This document shows, piece by piece, positions 36,450 through 46,560 of a stretch of DNA of 64,000 nt. The first letter of the stretch is position 1. Every line of letters starts with the position of its first letter. A program made the translations under genes and the position numbers. The DNA is taken from positions 2,170,001 to 2,234,000 of the forward strand of contig NZ_CP032101.1 of NCBI RefSeq assembly GCF_003544855.1, written 5' to 3'. The notes beneath the pieces were generated by a model, which had not been told where the DNA came from, did no database searches, and saw only the letters and a program-made list of their open reading frames with translations. Origin of the DNA: Malaciobacter marinus (lineage in GTDB: Bacteria > Campylobacterota > Campylobacteria > Campylobacterales > Arcobacteraceae).

Positions 36450-38255
36450 TTGCAATTTTTATATCCAAACGTACTATTTTTCATGTTAATACCAACAATA
36501 TTATTGGCTTTTTTTATCACAACTAACAAAAAATCAATACAAAAAGTCTTTACACAAGAGGCATTAAATAAACTTACAGTTAACAATAAATTTATGAATC
36601 AAAACACAAGAAATATTCTATTTTTTATTGCAGTAATACTGATGCTTATTGCATTGGGAAGACCTGTAATAGAACCAAAAGAACAAGAAATAAAACAAGA
36701 ATTAATCTCATATACAATTGCTTTAGATACATCAAAATCAATGCTAGCAGATGATATTAAGCCAAATAGATTAACTTTTGCAAAAAATAAACTTTTGAAG
36801 TTATTGGATTTATCTAAAGATAAAATTGCATCAGTTATTCTTTTTTCAAATTCATCTTATATTTTATCTCCATTGACAAAAGATATAACTTCACTTAAAC
36901 AAATAGTTTCAAGAATAGATGAAAAATATACTTTTGATAGTGGTTCAAGTTTGCAAGTGGCTATAAAAAGTGCATCAAAGCTTCTAAAAAATATGCAAAC
37001 AAAAAATCTTATAATTTTAACTGATGGAACAGATAAAAATAGTTTTGAAAAAGAGATAAAACTTGCAAAGGATTATAATATAAATATTTATATTATAACA
37101 ACAGCAAGCAAAGAAAGAACGCCAATACGATTAGAAAATGGAAAACTTTTAAATGATGAGAATGGAAATATTGTAACTGTAGCATTAAATGAAAATATTA
37201 AAAATCTTAGTTTAAATACAAATGGAGCATATATAAACTATACAATTGATGATTATGATGTAAAAAACATCATGAAAATAGTTGAAAACAACTCAAAAAA
37301 ACAAAATACTGCATCAGAAAAATTCAAAGTTTATACTGAACTATTTTATTATCCTTTAGCCCTAGCACTGTTAATTTTGCTAATAGCATTCTCTTCTTTG
37401 CCAAAAAGTAGATTCTTACCTTTTATTTTAATTTTATTTATACAATATGATTTAAAAGCTTCTATTACTGACTTTAAAACAATTGACAAAGCACAAGAAG
37501 CTTATGAAAAAAAAGATTATGAAAAAGCAGCTAAAGAGTTTAAAAAAGTTGCAAAAACTCCCCAAGCTTACTACAATCTTGCAAACTCACTTTATAAACA
37601 AAAAAAGTTTAAACAAGCATTAGAAAACTATAAAAAGGTTATAAGTTCAGATGAAAGCTTAGAGTTTAAAAAACTTTATAATATGGGAAATAGTTATGCC
37701 AAGCTAAATCAGCTAGAAGAAGCAATAAGAAGTTATGAAAAGGCATTAAAATTCAAAGAAGATAAGCAAACTAGACAAAATCTAGATATTGTAAAAGATG
37801 CTTTGAAAAAACAAAAAAAACAAGACCCTAAAAAGAGTAATAAAAAAAATAATAAGCAAAAGAATAAAAACAATAAAAATAAAAACAGTAAAAATAATGA
37901 AGATAATAAGCAAGAAAACAAAAAACAGAATAAGCAAGAAAATGATAAACAAAATTCTAATCAAAATCAAAATACTAAAAATAAAAAAGACGAAAAGAAT
38001 AATTCTTTAAAAAATTCCAAAAATAAAGAAACTGAAAAAAACAAAGAAGTTAAAGAAAACAAAGAAGTTAAAAATGAGCAAAAACATGAAAACAACAACA
38101 TAAACAGTAAAGAAAAAAAATCTCAAATATCAAAAATAAGTGAAAAAGAGATTTCAAATAGAGAAGAAAAAAAATGGCTAAGGCAATTAGAAAAAAAAGA
38201 GATTGAAGTATTTCTAAAAAAAGATGAAGAATCAAATGAAAAGACTAAATGGTAG
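36450..38255 (+). CDS. VWA-TPR protein, BatB/BatC-like fusion
   Basis: A 601-residue protein. Two N-terminal membrane helices (about 8-25 and 55-72) precede a von Willebrand A domain with a MIDAS (DTSKSMLADD, T in ILTDGTD). A further membrane helix pair lies at 290-330, then TPR repeats (350-450) and a highly charged Lys/Asn/Glu tail (450-590). In other bacteria VWA (BatB) and TPR (BatC) are separate genes of the Bat aerotolerance operon; here they are one. The start is TTG at 36,450 with AAGGAG seven bases upstream. No MoxR ATPase gene is adjacent. Confidence 0.8.
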   Translation: MQFLYPNVLFFMLIPTILLAFFITTNKKSIQKVFTQEALNKLTVNNKFMNQNTRNILFFIAVILMLIALGRPVIEPKEQEIKQELISYTIALDTSKSMLADDIKPNRLTFAKNKLLKLLDLSKDKIASVILFSNSSYILSPLTKDITSLKQIVSRIDEKYTFDSGSSLQVAIKSASKLLKNMQTKNLIILTDGTDKNSFEKEIKLAKDYNINIYIITTASKERTPIRLENGKLLNDENGNIVTVALNENIKNLSLNTNGAYINYTIDDYDVKNIMKIVENNSKKQNTASEKFKVYTELFYYPLALALLILLIAFSSLPKSRFLPFILILFIQYDLKASITDFKTIDKAQEAYEKKDYEKAAKEFKKVAKTPQAYYNLANSLYKQKKFKQALENYKKVISSDESLEFKKLYNMGNSYAKLNQLEEAIRSYEKALKFKEDKQTRQNLDIVKDALKKQKKQDPKKSNKKNNKQKNKNNKNKNSKNNEDNKQENKKQNKQENDKQNSNQNQNTKNKKDEKNNSLKNSKNKETEKNKEVKENKEVKNEQKHENNNINSKEKKSQISKISEKEISNREEKKWLRQLEKKEIEVFLKKDEESNEKTKW

Positions 38256-38262
38256 AATAAAT

Positions 38263-40800
38263 CTAGCCTTTTAGTCTTTGTATTACAACTTGTGGAATTT
38301 TGTTTTGTTTATTTGCTTCTTTCATAAGTTCAACATACTTTTTATAGGCTTTTTTTGCATTAGATCTATCATAACTATCCCAGTATGCATCACCTAAATT
38401 ATAATATGCCACTACTCTTTTAGGATATATTTCTAAAACCTTATTTAATAAATATATTGCTTCATCACTTTTTCTTTTTTCTTGTAAATAGTAAGCAATA
38501 TTATTATATAAAGTAACCGTTTTACTATTAATTGGTATATTATTTGTCAATTTAAAAAAATAAATTAAATCATAATCTTTTAAAGCTTTTCTTGATTTTG
38601 CTTGTATATCTTTTTCTAGATATTTCAAAACTTTTCTTTCATTTGTATTTATACTTTTAAAGCTATCATTCACACTTACTCTTTGCATAACTTTTTGAAA
38701 ATATCTTAAGTTACCACACTCTTGAATTAAATCTTTATAATAATTAGTATTAGAGTACTCTTTTTCAAGCTTTTTAAAAAACTCTCCATAACCTTGGACT
38801 ATATATTTTTTATAGTCATTTACACTAAAATAATACAACCTATCAAATGAGTAAGAATCATAATTTTTGTAATAACTCTCTTTTTTAGAATTTTTTAAAT
38901 CATATAAAGCTAACTCATTTTTTGCAAGTGAGTATAAAATCTTTGCTTTTAACTCACTATCCTTTGAAGTTTGCAATGCTTTTTTATAATGATTTATTGA
39001 TGTTTGTATTCTTTCTTTTTCTAATTTTAAACTTTTAAAACTATAGCTACTTTTATAAATTGTTGTTAATTTCGCTGAGTTTCCAAAATAACTTAGATTA
39101 TAAATAGCAGTTGCGTACTTATAGTTTGTCAAAGCATCATTTGGATTACTTTTAAGTATTTTTTCAAGGCTAAGTAAGTGTTCTAAAATCTCTTTAATAG
39201 TTTCTTGGTACTTTTCACCTTTTCTATTATTCCCTTTTATTGAGTTTTCAAAAATACTAAAAGTTACTTTATCATTTAAAATTTCACTATTTGTATCTAA
39301 TGCTTCTTTAAATTTAAAGTTGTTTATCAATCCATAAACTTTTGCATTTTCAAGTGTTTTTTGAATATTTTTATTTTTAAGTTTTGAAACAATATAGTTT
39401 TCAAAACTATTATTTGTTTTATTATTAATTAATTCATCAATTCTATTTACTCTATTTAAATCTAAACTTCTTTCATCAAAATAATCCATTTGTGACATAA
39501 GATAAGATTTTAACTTTAAATTACTATTTTTATATAGTGTTTTTAACTTATAAAAAGTATATTTCTCAACAGATTTAAAAGTACAACTATTGTCTAATAA
39601 AAGATTTAATTTTTCATATATTTTTTTCTCAACATCACTATTTACTTTTTTAATATCATTTAAAAAAAGTATATAATCTAGATTTTGGACTTCATGAGAA
39701 GAACTATATTTTTCTTTTAAAATACTCAAATACTGTTTTGCTTGTTTTATATTATTTTGATAATATGAGAAAAAACCAAGTGTTAAATTTACTAAATACA
39801 TATCATCTTTTTTTACAGTTTTTAAATAGTCTATAAAGTTCGTATAATCAATCTTTTCATTTTTCCCATAAAGATCATTTTCAATATCAAAAAAAGTTTG
39901 TGATTTTAATAATGCTTTATATAAAAGCAACTCATAATATTTGCTATTTATATCAAGTTTTGCAATATTCTTAAGTTCATGGATAATATTTGCATTTTTA
40001 CTTAAACCTCTTATTGCATATAGTTTTGCTATTTCATCTTTATTTTTACTAAGATTAACTAACTTATCCCACTGTTTTTGAGTTTTAATATGCTTAAAAT
40101 TATAAAAGGCTAAATGCCAGTTGATTCTATCTTTTGAGAATAATTTTGAAAACTCATAAGTTCCTTTTACAATTTCACCTTTTTTAATAAGTGCTCCTGC
40201 ATAAATTCCAAGAATCCAATCATCAACAATAGTTTTATTTTTATCTTTTAAAAGATAGCTATATGTATTATAAATATCCAAAGGTTTTAAGTTTTTATAA
40301 TGCGCCAACCTCAAAGCCAGAAAAAAATATCTTTTCTTTAAATAATTAGATTGTACTTTTTCTAAACTTTCCAAAGCTTCTTCTATTAAAAACTCTGGTT
40401 TTATAGCATTTTCTTTCTCTTTTTTTGAATAGTAGTTATAAAATGATGATGATACATGAATCTCTTGCTTTTTTACAAAAGCCAAATATCTTAATATATC
40501 TTCATTTTTTATCAAATCAACTTGCTTATTCTTATAAATAATTTTTTCAATTTGTTCTTTTGAGAGTTTATTATGTAATTGCTCTTGCCATAAGTTTAAA
40601 TTTGCTTCTTTTGCTCTTTTTCTATAATCATATATTATTGTATTATAAGTTGAAGCGAACTCCAAGTTTTCTTCATATTTTGCAAAAGGATAATCTCTTT
40701 TTTCTAAAAATAAAAACCTTCCATCATCATACCAAAATCCACCACACGAAAATAAAAATACTTTGAAAAGTATTATCATAAAAAACGTTCGAATAATCAT
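38263..40800 (-). CDS. Large secreted TPR-repeat protein
   Basis: An 845-residue protein with a signal peptide and a lipobox-like LFSC at about 16-19, so it may be a lipoprotein. The rest is helical; clear TPR units are at the C-terminus (SDEAIYLLNKVLEIYPKRVVAYYNLGDAYWD and the following repeat), with degenerate units before. The N-terminal part matches no family I know. Its ATG overlaps the stop of the upstream gene (TAGATG), so the two are coupled. A scaffold in the cell envelope is plausible but unproven. Confidence 0.7.
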   Translation of the reverse strand: MIIRTFFMIILFKVFLFSCGGFWYDDGRFLFLEKRDYPFAKYEENLEFASTYNTIIYDYRKRAKEANLNLWQEQLHNKLSKEQIEKIIYKNKQVDLIKNEDILRYLAFVKKQEIHVSSSFYNYYSKKEKENAIKPEFLIEEALESLEKVQSNYLKKRYFFLALRLAHYKNLKPLDIYNTYSYLLKDKNKTIVDDWILGIYAGALIKKGEIVKGTYEFSKLFSKDRINWHLAFYNFKHIKTQKQWDKLVNLSKNKDEIAKLYAIRGLSKNANIIHELKNIAKLDINSKYYELLLYKALLKSQTFFDIENDLYGKNEKIDYTNFIDYLKTVKKDDMYLVNLTLGFFSYYQNNIKQAKQYLSILKEKYSSSHEVQNLDYILFLNDIKKVNSDVEKKIYEKLNLLLDNSCTFKSVEKYTFYKLKTLYKNSNLKLKSYLMSQMDYFDERSLDLNRVNRIDELINNKTNNSFENYIVSKLKNKNIQKTLENAKVYGLINNFKFKEALDTNSEILNDKVTFSIFENSIKGNNRKGEKYQETIKEILEHLLSLEKILKSNPNDALTNYKYATAIYNLSYFGNSAKLTTIYKSSYSFKSLKLEKERIQTSINHYKKALQTSKDSELKAKILYSLAKNELALYDLKNSKKESYYKNYDSYSFDRLYYFSVNDYKKYIVQGYGEFFKKLEKEYSNTNYYKDLIQECGNLRYFQKVMQRVSVNDSFKSINTNERKVLKYLEKDIQAKSRKALKDYDLIYFFKLTNNIPINSKTVTLYNNIAYYLQEKRKSDEAIYLLNKVLEIYPKRVVAYYNLGDAYWDSYDRSNAKKAYKKYVELMKEANKQNKIPQVVIQRLKG

Positions 40801-41748
40801 CTATATACCTTTTAGTAACTTTTGTAAATCATACTTATTTTTATATTTTATTGTATAAAAAACTACCTCATCAAATCTATTATTACTAATTTTAAAAAAA
40901 TCTTCTAATGCAATTTTTAAATCCTGTTTTTTTGAATCTTCAAACCTAAAAATATCACCTTCATAAACATATCTGCCTTTAAAATAGTGACTTTGTAAAA
41001 CTTTAAAATACCCATTTTTAAGCTTTTCAAATTTTTCATCAAAATCAGTTTGAACTGTACCCTCAAAAATATCAAGTGGCTTTTTATATCTAAATTGTAC
41101 TGCTTGAGAATACAAAGGAAGTGCAAGTTTTAGTTTTAAAGGATATTTATCAAAATTATATTGATATTTTTTTGCAATAGTATTATCTAAAATTGAGTTT
41201 TTTGTATTGTAATCTCCAATATAAGACATATTATAATACATCAATAACCCATAATCCACACTAGGCACTCCAGTTTTTTTATAATACTTAATTTGATGTA
41301 ACCTTATAGTTGCACTAAGTTTTTTATTAAGATTTGTTTTTAAAAGCTTTAAAAATTTAAAATAGTTAGCCTTTGAATTTAGTGACCAATCACAATCTAT
41401 TTGCAATTCATCATAAGTAAATGTATAACTATCTAAAGCTTTTAAAACCTTTAGAACTAATTTATTTGCTTTTACAGTTTTCATTGTTTTATTAGTTATA
41501 TAAATTACGGGAATAAAGTTTTTTGGAGGTTTTACATTAAATCTTGTTTTTATAATTTCTAACTTATTAGAATAATCAATATCTAGAACTTTTATATAAA
41601 GCTTTTCTTTATTTTCTTTTATATTATAACTATTTTCCCAGTGATAAAAACTATATATTAAACTATTTTTATTTTGTTTAGATATATATAAGATTGCTAA
41701 TAATAGTAGCAAAATAGTAAATAGAAGTATTAAGTATTTTTTTTTCAA
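40801..41748 (-). CDS. Membrane-anchored protein, possibly DUF3142-like
   Basis: A 315-residue protein with an N-terminal anchor or signal (about 5-22: LILLFTILLLLLAILYI). ELQIDCDWSLNSKANYFKFLKLLK and the following LSATIRLHQI resemble the TIM-barrel strand pattern of DUF3142 and related glycosidase-like proteins. The start is TTG at 41,748 with TTTGGAAA upstream. It is coupled to the downstream TPR gene, so the two may work together in the envelope. Family assignment is tentative. Confidence 0.55.
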   Translation of the reverse strand: MKKKYLILLFTILLLLLAILYISKQNKNSLIYSFYHWENSYNIKENKEKLYIKVLDIDYSNKLEIIKTRFNVKPPKNFIPVIYITNKTMKTVKANKLVLKVLKALDSYTFTYDELQIDCDWSLNSKANYFKFLKLLKTNLNKKLSATIRLHQIKYYKKTGVPSVDYGLLMYYNMSYIGDYNTKNSILDNTIAKKYQYNFDKYPLKLKLALPLYSQAVQFRYKKPLDIFEGTVQTDFDEKFEKLKNGYFKVLQSHYFKGRYVYEGDIFRFEDSKKQDLKIALEDFFKISNNRFDEVVFYTIKYKNKYDLQKLLKGI

Positions 41749-41782
41749 TATATTTCCAAAGAAAAAAGCAAAAGCTTTTTTC

Positions 41783-42904
41783 TTAATAGTTTTGAGATTT
41801 TCTCATTTGCATTAGCTCTTTTTGAACAGAGATATTTATTTTCTCATTTGGTTGAAAATCTAATGCATAGTTTCTTCCATCATAATCAATAGAATTTAAA
41901 ATAATTTTCACAGCTTCCAATCTTGCTTTGTGTTTATCATCACTTCTTACAATATGCCAAGGTGCACTTCTTGAATTTGTTCTTCTTAACATCTCATATT
42001 TTTTGTCAGAAAATTCAGTCCATAAATCTTGTGCTTGCATATCAACTTCTGAAAATTTCCATTGTCTTAAAGGATCATTTATTCTTCTATCAAATCTTCT
42101 TTTTTGCTCATCTTTTGACACAGAAAAATAAAGTTTAATTAAAACCATACCTTGTCTTACTAAATCTTGTTCAAAATTAACAACATCTTCCATAAAAATC
42201 TCATACTCTTCTTCAGTACAAAATCCAAAGATTGGCTCAACCATAGCTCTATTGTACCAACTTCTATCAAATAAAACTATTTCTCCACCTGTTGGAAAAT
42301 GTTCAATATATCTTTGCAAAAACCATTGGTTTTTTTGTGTTTCAGTTGGTTTACCAAGAGCTACAACTCTATAATGTTTGTTATTCATATATCTTGTAAT
42401 TCGTCTAATAGCACCACCTTTTCCAGATGCATCTCTACCCTCAAATAAAATAATCATTCTTTTATTTTCATTTTCAAGATAATTTTGAAGCTTAATAAGC
42501 TCTATTTGATACTGTTTTAACTCTTCTGCATCATATAGTTTTTGAACACCATCTTTTATAACTTCTGAATCTAAAGTTTCAAAGTCACCTAATAATGATT
42601 TTAAAAATTTATTTTCTTCTTGTAATTTTTCTAATTTTTCATTATCACAAATATTATCATTATTTGGTTTTACTTCAATTTTTTCTTTTTTCTCTTGTAT
42701 AACTATTGAATCTTTAAACTTTTGCATCAAGTTTAAAGCGCTTTTTTTTGTAAGATTATCTTTTTTTGTATATCCTAAAACCTTAACATATCTTTTTCTT
42801 TCATGTTGGAATCTTGCAATATACTTTTTTCCAAAAGTCGGATGGGCAACTTTTGATACATACAATCCACTATAGTTTGTTTTCTCAAAATCACTTAAGT
42901 TCAT
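41783..42904 (-). CDS. Polyphosphate kinase 2 with extra N-terminal domain
   Basis: A 373-residue enzyme of the PPK2 family, which moves phosphate between polyphosphate and nucleotides. The catalytic domain (about 120-360) has Walker A FEGRDASGKGGAI, the lid motif and Walker B FDRSWYNRAMVEPIFGFC. Residues 1-65 (GLYVSKVAHPTFGKKYIARFQHE..RYVKVLGYT) look like the arm-type DNA-binding domain of phage integrases, which is unusual here; a coiled stretch joins the two. It lies 2 bases after a second PPK2 gene, so the pair is cotranscribed. Confidence 0.85.
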   Translation of the reverse strand: MNLSDFEKTNYSGLYVSKVAHPTFGKKYIARFQHERKRYVKVLGYTKKDNLTKKSALNLMQKFKDSIVIQEKKEKIEVKPNNDNICDNEKLEKLQEENKFLKSLLGDFETLDSEVIKDGVQKLYDAEELKQYQIELIKLQNYLENENKRMIILFEGRDASGKGGAIRRITRYMNNKHYRVVALGKPTETQKNQWFLQRYIEHFPTGGEIVLFDRSWYNRAMVEPIFGFCTEEEYEIFMEDVVNFEQDLVRQGMVLIKLYFSVSKDEQKRRFDRRINDPLRQWKFSEVDMQAQDLWTEFSDKKYEMLRRTNSRSAPWHIVRSDDKHKARLEAVKIILNSIDYDGRNYALDFQPNEKINISVQKELMQMRKSQNY

Positions 42905-42906
42905 CT

Positions 42907-43833
42907 TTATTCAGCCTTTGCAAATTTATTTTCTTTTTCCATTAATTCTATTTCTCTAGTTCCATCAATTACTATAGTTGGATCTACTTTTATTTTTTTT
43001 GAATCAATCTTCTTAGGATATTTTACTTGCGTTAAAATATGTTTAATACAATTGATTCTCGCTTTTTTCTTATTATCACTTCTTATTATTGTCCATGGTG
43101 ACATATCCGTATTTGAAGCCATAAGCATTGAAAATTTAGCAACAGTGTATTTATCCCATAAGTTTTGTGACTCTTTATCTACAGGAGATAATTTATACTG
43201 TTTTAAAAGATCAAATTCTCTTTTTTTAAATCTTCTTGCTTGTTCTTTTTTTGAAACTGAAAAATAAAATTTCAAAAGAGTAATCCCAGATTTTACAAGC
43301 ATTTGTTCAAACTCTGGAACTTCTTTTAAAAACTCATGATGTTCTGCTGTAGTACAAAATCCCATTACAGGTTCAACTCCTGCTCTGTTATACCAACTTC
43401 TATCAAATAAAACTATTTCTCCAGCACTTGGAAGATGCTTTGTATATCTTTGAAAATACCATTGAGTAGTTTCAATATCACTTGGTTTTTCTAAAGCAAT
43501 AACTCTTGCACCTCTTGGGTTTAAATGTTCAGTGATTCTTTTAATAGTACCACCTTTTCCAGCTGCATCTCTTCCTTCAAAAACCATAAGAACTTTTAGA
43601 CCTTTTTCTTTTACATAGTTTTGAAATTTCAAAAGTTCAATCTGTAAGGTTGTTAACTCTTTTTCATACTCTAAAGTCTCTTTTTTAACCCAAATTTGAA
43701 CTTTTTTCCCTTTCTTTTTCATATCTTTTCTTTCTCTTGAAAAGTTATTTGGTTTATGCTTCTCATCTTTATTTGTATCTATTTCTTCTTGGTCTTTGAA
43801 CTCTTCATTTATAATACTTCTATCTCTTCCCAT
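42907..43833 (-). CDS. ppk2: Polyphosphate kinase 2
   Basis: A 308-residue PPK2 enzyme with Walker A FEGRDAAGKGGTI (about 82-94), Walker B LFDRSWYNRAGVEPVMGFC and the SRSAPW-like stretch TDMSPWTIIRSDNK. The first 60 residues are charged and probably disordered. It differs from the adjacent PPK2 mainly in lacking the integrase-like N-terminus. Two PPK2 copies suggest different nucleotide preferences or directions (synthesis or use of polyphosphate), which sequence alone does not settle. Confidence 0.9.
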   Translation of the reverse strand: MGRDRSIINEEFKDQEEIDTNKDEKHKPNNFSRERKDMKKKGKKVQIWVKKETLEYEKELTTLQIELLKFQNYVKEKGLKVLMVFEGRDAAGKGGTIKRITEHLNPRGARVIALEKPSDIETTQWYFQRYTKHLPSAGEIVLFDRSWYNRAGVEPVMGFCTTAEHHEFLKEVPEFEQMLVKSGITLLKFYFSVSKKEQARRFKKREFDLLKQYKLSPVDKESQNLWDKYTVAKFSMLMASNTDMSPWTIIRSDNKKKARINCIKHILTQVKYPKKIDSKKIKVDPTIVIDGTREIELMEKENKFAKAE

Positions 43834-43849
43834 ACAATATATCCTCTAG

Positions 43850-44983
43850 TTATAATCTTGCCTCATAATTATTATATCCAAAATTTTTTACAATTTGGTA
43901 ACAACTATTGTCTTTTTTTATAACAATTGATGGTAACTTAATTCCATTGAATGTCGTTGTTTTAACCATAGTATAATGTATCATATCTTCTAAAACTATT
44001 TTATCCCCCATTTTTAGAGGCTTATCAAAAGAGTAATCTCCTATAATATCACCAGCTAAACAAGTATTCCCACCTAATCTATATCTATATTTTTTTTCAT
44101 TTGCTAAACCACTATTTCTTATATCAGGTCTATATGGCATAGCTAAAGTATCTGGCATATGTGCTTCAGCAGAGGTATCCAAAATAGCAATTTTCATTCC
44201 ATTTTCTACGATATCTAAAACAGTTGCCACTAGGTACCCTGTTTGCCAACCTACTGCTTCTCCTGGCTCTAAATAAACTTTCAAATGAGGGTATCTTTGC
44301 TTAAAATCTTTAAGTAAATCAATAAGTCCTTTAACATCATAATCTTCTCTTGTAATATGATGTCCTCCACCAAAATTCACCCACTTCATAGAAGATAAAT
44401 ACTTGCCAAATTTTTCTTCAAAATTCTTCAAAGCTCCTTGTAAAGCATCTACATTTTGTTCACACAAAGCATGAAAGTGTAATCCATCTACACCATCTAA
44501 TTTATCTTCTAAAAAGTTCTTCTTTGTAATTCCTAATCTTGAATAAGCACCACAAGGATTATATAAATCAACTTCAACAGATGAATATTCTGGATTTACC
44601 CTAAGACCAATAGAAGCTTTACCCAAAGCTTTTTCTTTAAACTGTTTTAATTGGTTAAAAGAGTTAAATACTATATGATTTGATAAAGATACAATCTGCT
44701 CAATTTCTTCTTCTTTATAAGCAGGAGAATATGTATGCACTTCTTTTTTAAACTCTTTTGATGCCAATATAGCTTCATGAAGTCCTGATGCACAACAACC
44801 TTGCAAATACTTTCCACATAGTTCAAAAGTAGATTGTAAAGCAAATCCTTTTAAAGCCAAAAGAATAGTAACATCAGCTTCTTTTTGTACATGAGAAAGA
44901 AGCTTTAAGTTTTTTTCTAATAAAGCTTCTTCACAAACAAAACTTGGACTTGGTAATTCATTTATGTTATTAACTGTTTTCAT
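43850..44983 (-). CDS. nspC: Carboxynorspermidine decarboxylase
   Basis: A PLP enzyme of the alanine-racemase fold that decarboxylates carboxy(nor)spermidine to make spermidine or norspermidine. [13 protein letters not shown] near residue 40 holds the PLP lysine, [15 protein letters not shown] is the phosphate-binding glycine loop, and [13 protein letters not shown] and [18 protein letters not shown] are family signatures. I prefer the ATG at 44,983 (or 44,986) over an in-frame TTG at 45,001, because the latter's ribosome site is too close. It overlaps the rubredoxin gene by 14 bases. With the dehydrogenase at 45,211 it completes the pathway. Confidence 0.9.
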   Translation of the reverse strand: MKTVNNINELPSPSFVCEEALLEKNLKLLSHVQKEADVTILLALKGFALQSTFELCGKYLQGCCASGLHEAILASKEFKKEVHTYSPAYKEEEIEQIVSLSNHIVFNSFNQLKQFKEKALGKASIGLRVNPEYSSVEVDLYNPCGAYSRLGITKKNFLEDKLDGVDGLHFHALCEQNVDALQGALKNFEEKFGKYLSSMKWVNFGGGHHITREDYDVKGLIDLLKDFKQRYPHLKVYLEPGEAVGWQTGYLVATVLDIVENGMKIAILDTSAEAHMPDTLAMPYRPDIRNSGLANEKKYRYRLGGNTCLAGDIIGDYSFDKPLKMGDKIVLEDMIHYTMVKTTTFNGIKLPSIVIKKDNSCYQIVKNFGYNNYEARL

Positions 44984-45146
44984 CATTTTCAATTGCTTCA
45001 AAGTCCTCTTTTGTTACTCCACAGTCAGGACATTGCCAATCATCTGGAATATCTTCAAAAGATGTTCCAGGCTCAATCCCACCATCTGGATCCCCAAGTT
45101 CTGGATCATAAACATAATCACAAACTGTACAGATATATTTTTGCAT
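44970..45146 (-). CDS. Rubredoxin
   Basis: A 58-residue protein too short for a 60-codon cut-off. It has the two iron-binding knuckles [11 protein letters not shown] (C6, C9) and [10 protein letters not shown] (C39, C42) that hold a single iron, plus the conserved GDPDGGI and PDDW. It transfers single electrons in the cytoplasm, often to rubrerythrin or other peroxide and oxygen detoxifying enzymes. ATG at 45,146 follows AAAGGAG. Its end overlaps the nspC start, so both are expressed together, although no functional link is obvious. Confidence 0.95.
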   Translation of the reverse strand: MQKYICTVCDYVYDPELGDPDGGIEPGTSFEDIPDDWQCPDCGVTKEDFEAIENDENS

Positions 45147-45210
45147 AATAGACTCCTTTATGTTTTGTTTATTATGACTTAATTAAGACTTATAAATACT
45201 TAAATAAAAA

Positions 45211-46413
45211 CTAATCTACAGGTAATTCTAATATTTTCCAAGGAAGACCTTGAGTCATCAATTCATCCATAAAAGGTTTTGCTTCAAACTCTTCAATATT
45301 AAATACGCCTTTTGATTTCCATATACCTTTGTATAACATTTTTGTTCCAATCATAGCAGGTACTCCAGTAGTATAACTTACAGCTTGTGCTCCTGTTTCT
45401 TTATAACACTCTTGATGGTCGCATATATTATAAATATAAACTCTCTTTTTTACTCCATCTTTAAGACCTTCAATAATACATCCAATATTTGTTTTACCAA
45501 CTGTTCTAGGACCTAAACTTGCAGGGTCTGGTAATAGTGTAGTTAAAAATTCAATTGGAGTAATCTCTACACCTTTATGCATAACTGGTTCAATTCCTAA
45601 CATACCTACATTTTTTAAACAATTCATATGAGCTATATATGAATCTCCAAATGTCATAAAAAATCTAATTCTTTTTAAACCTTTAATATTTTTAGATAAA
45701 GACTCTAACTCTTCATGATATAAAAGATATGAGGGCTTAATTCCAACTTCTGGATAATCATGGTCAACTCTTATTTCTAAAGGTTTTGTTTCAATCCATT
45801 TACCATCTTCCCAATATCTTCCATTTGCAGATACTTCTCTTAGATTTATCTCAGGATTAAAATTTGTAGCAAAAGCATATCCATGATCACCTGCATTACA
45901 ATCCATAATATCTATATAATGAATCTCATCAAAAAGATTTTGTTGAGCATATGCACAAAATACACCTGTAACACCTGGATCAAAACCACTTCCTAATAAA
46001 GCCATAACATCAGCTTTTTTAAACTGTTCATCTCTTCCCCATTGCTCTTTATACTCAAATTTGGCCTCATCTGGATGTTCATAATTCGCAGTATCAACAT
46101 AATCAACACCTGCTTTTGTACAAGCATCCATAATAGTTAAGTCTTGATAAGGTAAGGCTACATTTAATACAATCTTAGGATTTACTTTTTCAATAAGTTT
46201 TATTAGCTCAGGAACATTATCAGCATCAATAGATGCAGTATCAATATCAACTCCAACTCTTTGTTTAATATCTTTAGCGATATCTTCACATTTTGAAACT
46301 GTTCTTGAAGCTAAAGTTATCTTTTCAAATGTATCAATATTCATAGCACACTTTACCGTGGCAACTCTACTTACTCCACCAGCACCAATGATTAAAATAC
46401 CTTTTTTATCCAT
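45211..46413 (-). CDS. Carboxynorspermidine synthase (saccharopine dehydrogenase family)
   Basis: A 400-residue NADPH-dependent enzyme that joins aspartate semialdehyde with a diamine. It starts GILIIGAGGVSRVATVKCA (Rossmann fold), then shows NVALPYQDLTIMDAC, DTANYEHPDEAKF and GSGFDPGVTGVF, typical of CANSDH rather than lysine-pathway enzymes. The next gene cluster, rubredoxin-nspC, supplies the decarboxylase, so this window encodes the alternative spermidine route used by Campylobacterota. The ATG at 46,413 has AGATTT upstream, a weak site. Confidence 0.88.
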   Translation of the reverse strand: MDKKGILIIGAGGVSRVATVKCAMNIDTFEKITLASRTVSKCEDIAKDIKQRVGVDIDTASIDADNVPELIKLIEKVNPKIVLNVALPYQDLTIMDACTKAGVDYVDTANYEHPDEAKFEYKEQWGRDEQFKKADVMALLGSGFDPGVTGVFCAYAQQNLFDEIHYIDIMDCNAGDHGYAFATNFNPEINLREVSANGRYWEDGKWIETKPLEIRVDHDYPEVGIKPSYLLYHEELESLSKNIKGLKRIRFFMTFGDSYIAHMNCLKNVGMLGIEPVMHKGVEITPIEFLTTLLPDPASLGPRTVGKTNIGCIIEGLKDGVKKRVYIYNICDHQECYKETGAQAVSYTTGVPAMIGTKMLYKGIWKSKGVFNIEEFEAKPFMDELMTQGLPWKILELPVD

Positions 46414-46537
46414 TTAAAATCTCCAATTAAAATATCCGCAATTATAGACTTTTTTTAGTAAATTATAATTGAAAGTAGCAGAATCAACTAATGATAAATA
46501 AAGATTTTCATATTTATATTAAGTTTAAGCTTATTAC

Positions 46538-46545
46538 GATAAAAT
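46538..46545 (+). promoter_or_regulatory. -10 box of the tmRNA gene
   Basis: GATAAAAT lies about 16 bases before the first base of the mature tmRNA (46,561), inside the 147-base gap after the synthase gene. It fits a sigma-70 -10 element without a clear -35, as is usual in Campylobacterota. Confidence 0.5.
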
Positions 46546-46560
46546 TCACTACTTAAATAT

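Noticed and set aside
37790-38200. Reading frames on both strands in the Lys/Asn-rich tail of the VWA-TPR gene
   Set aside because: They are shadows of a low-complexity A-rich coding stretch with no ribosome sites.
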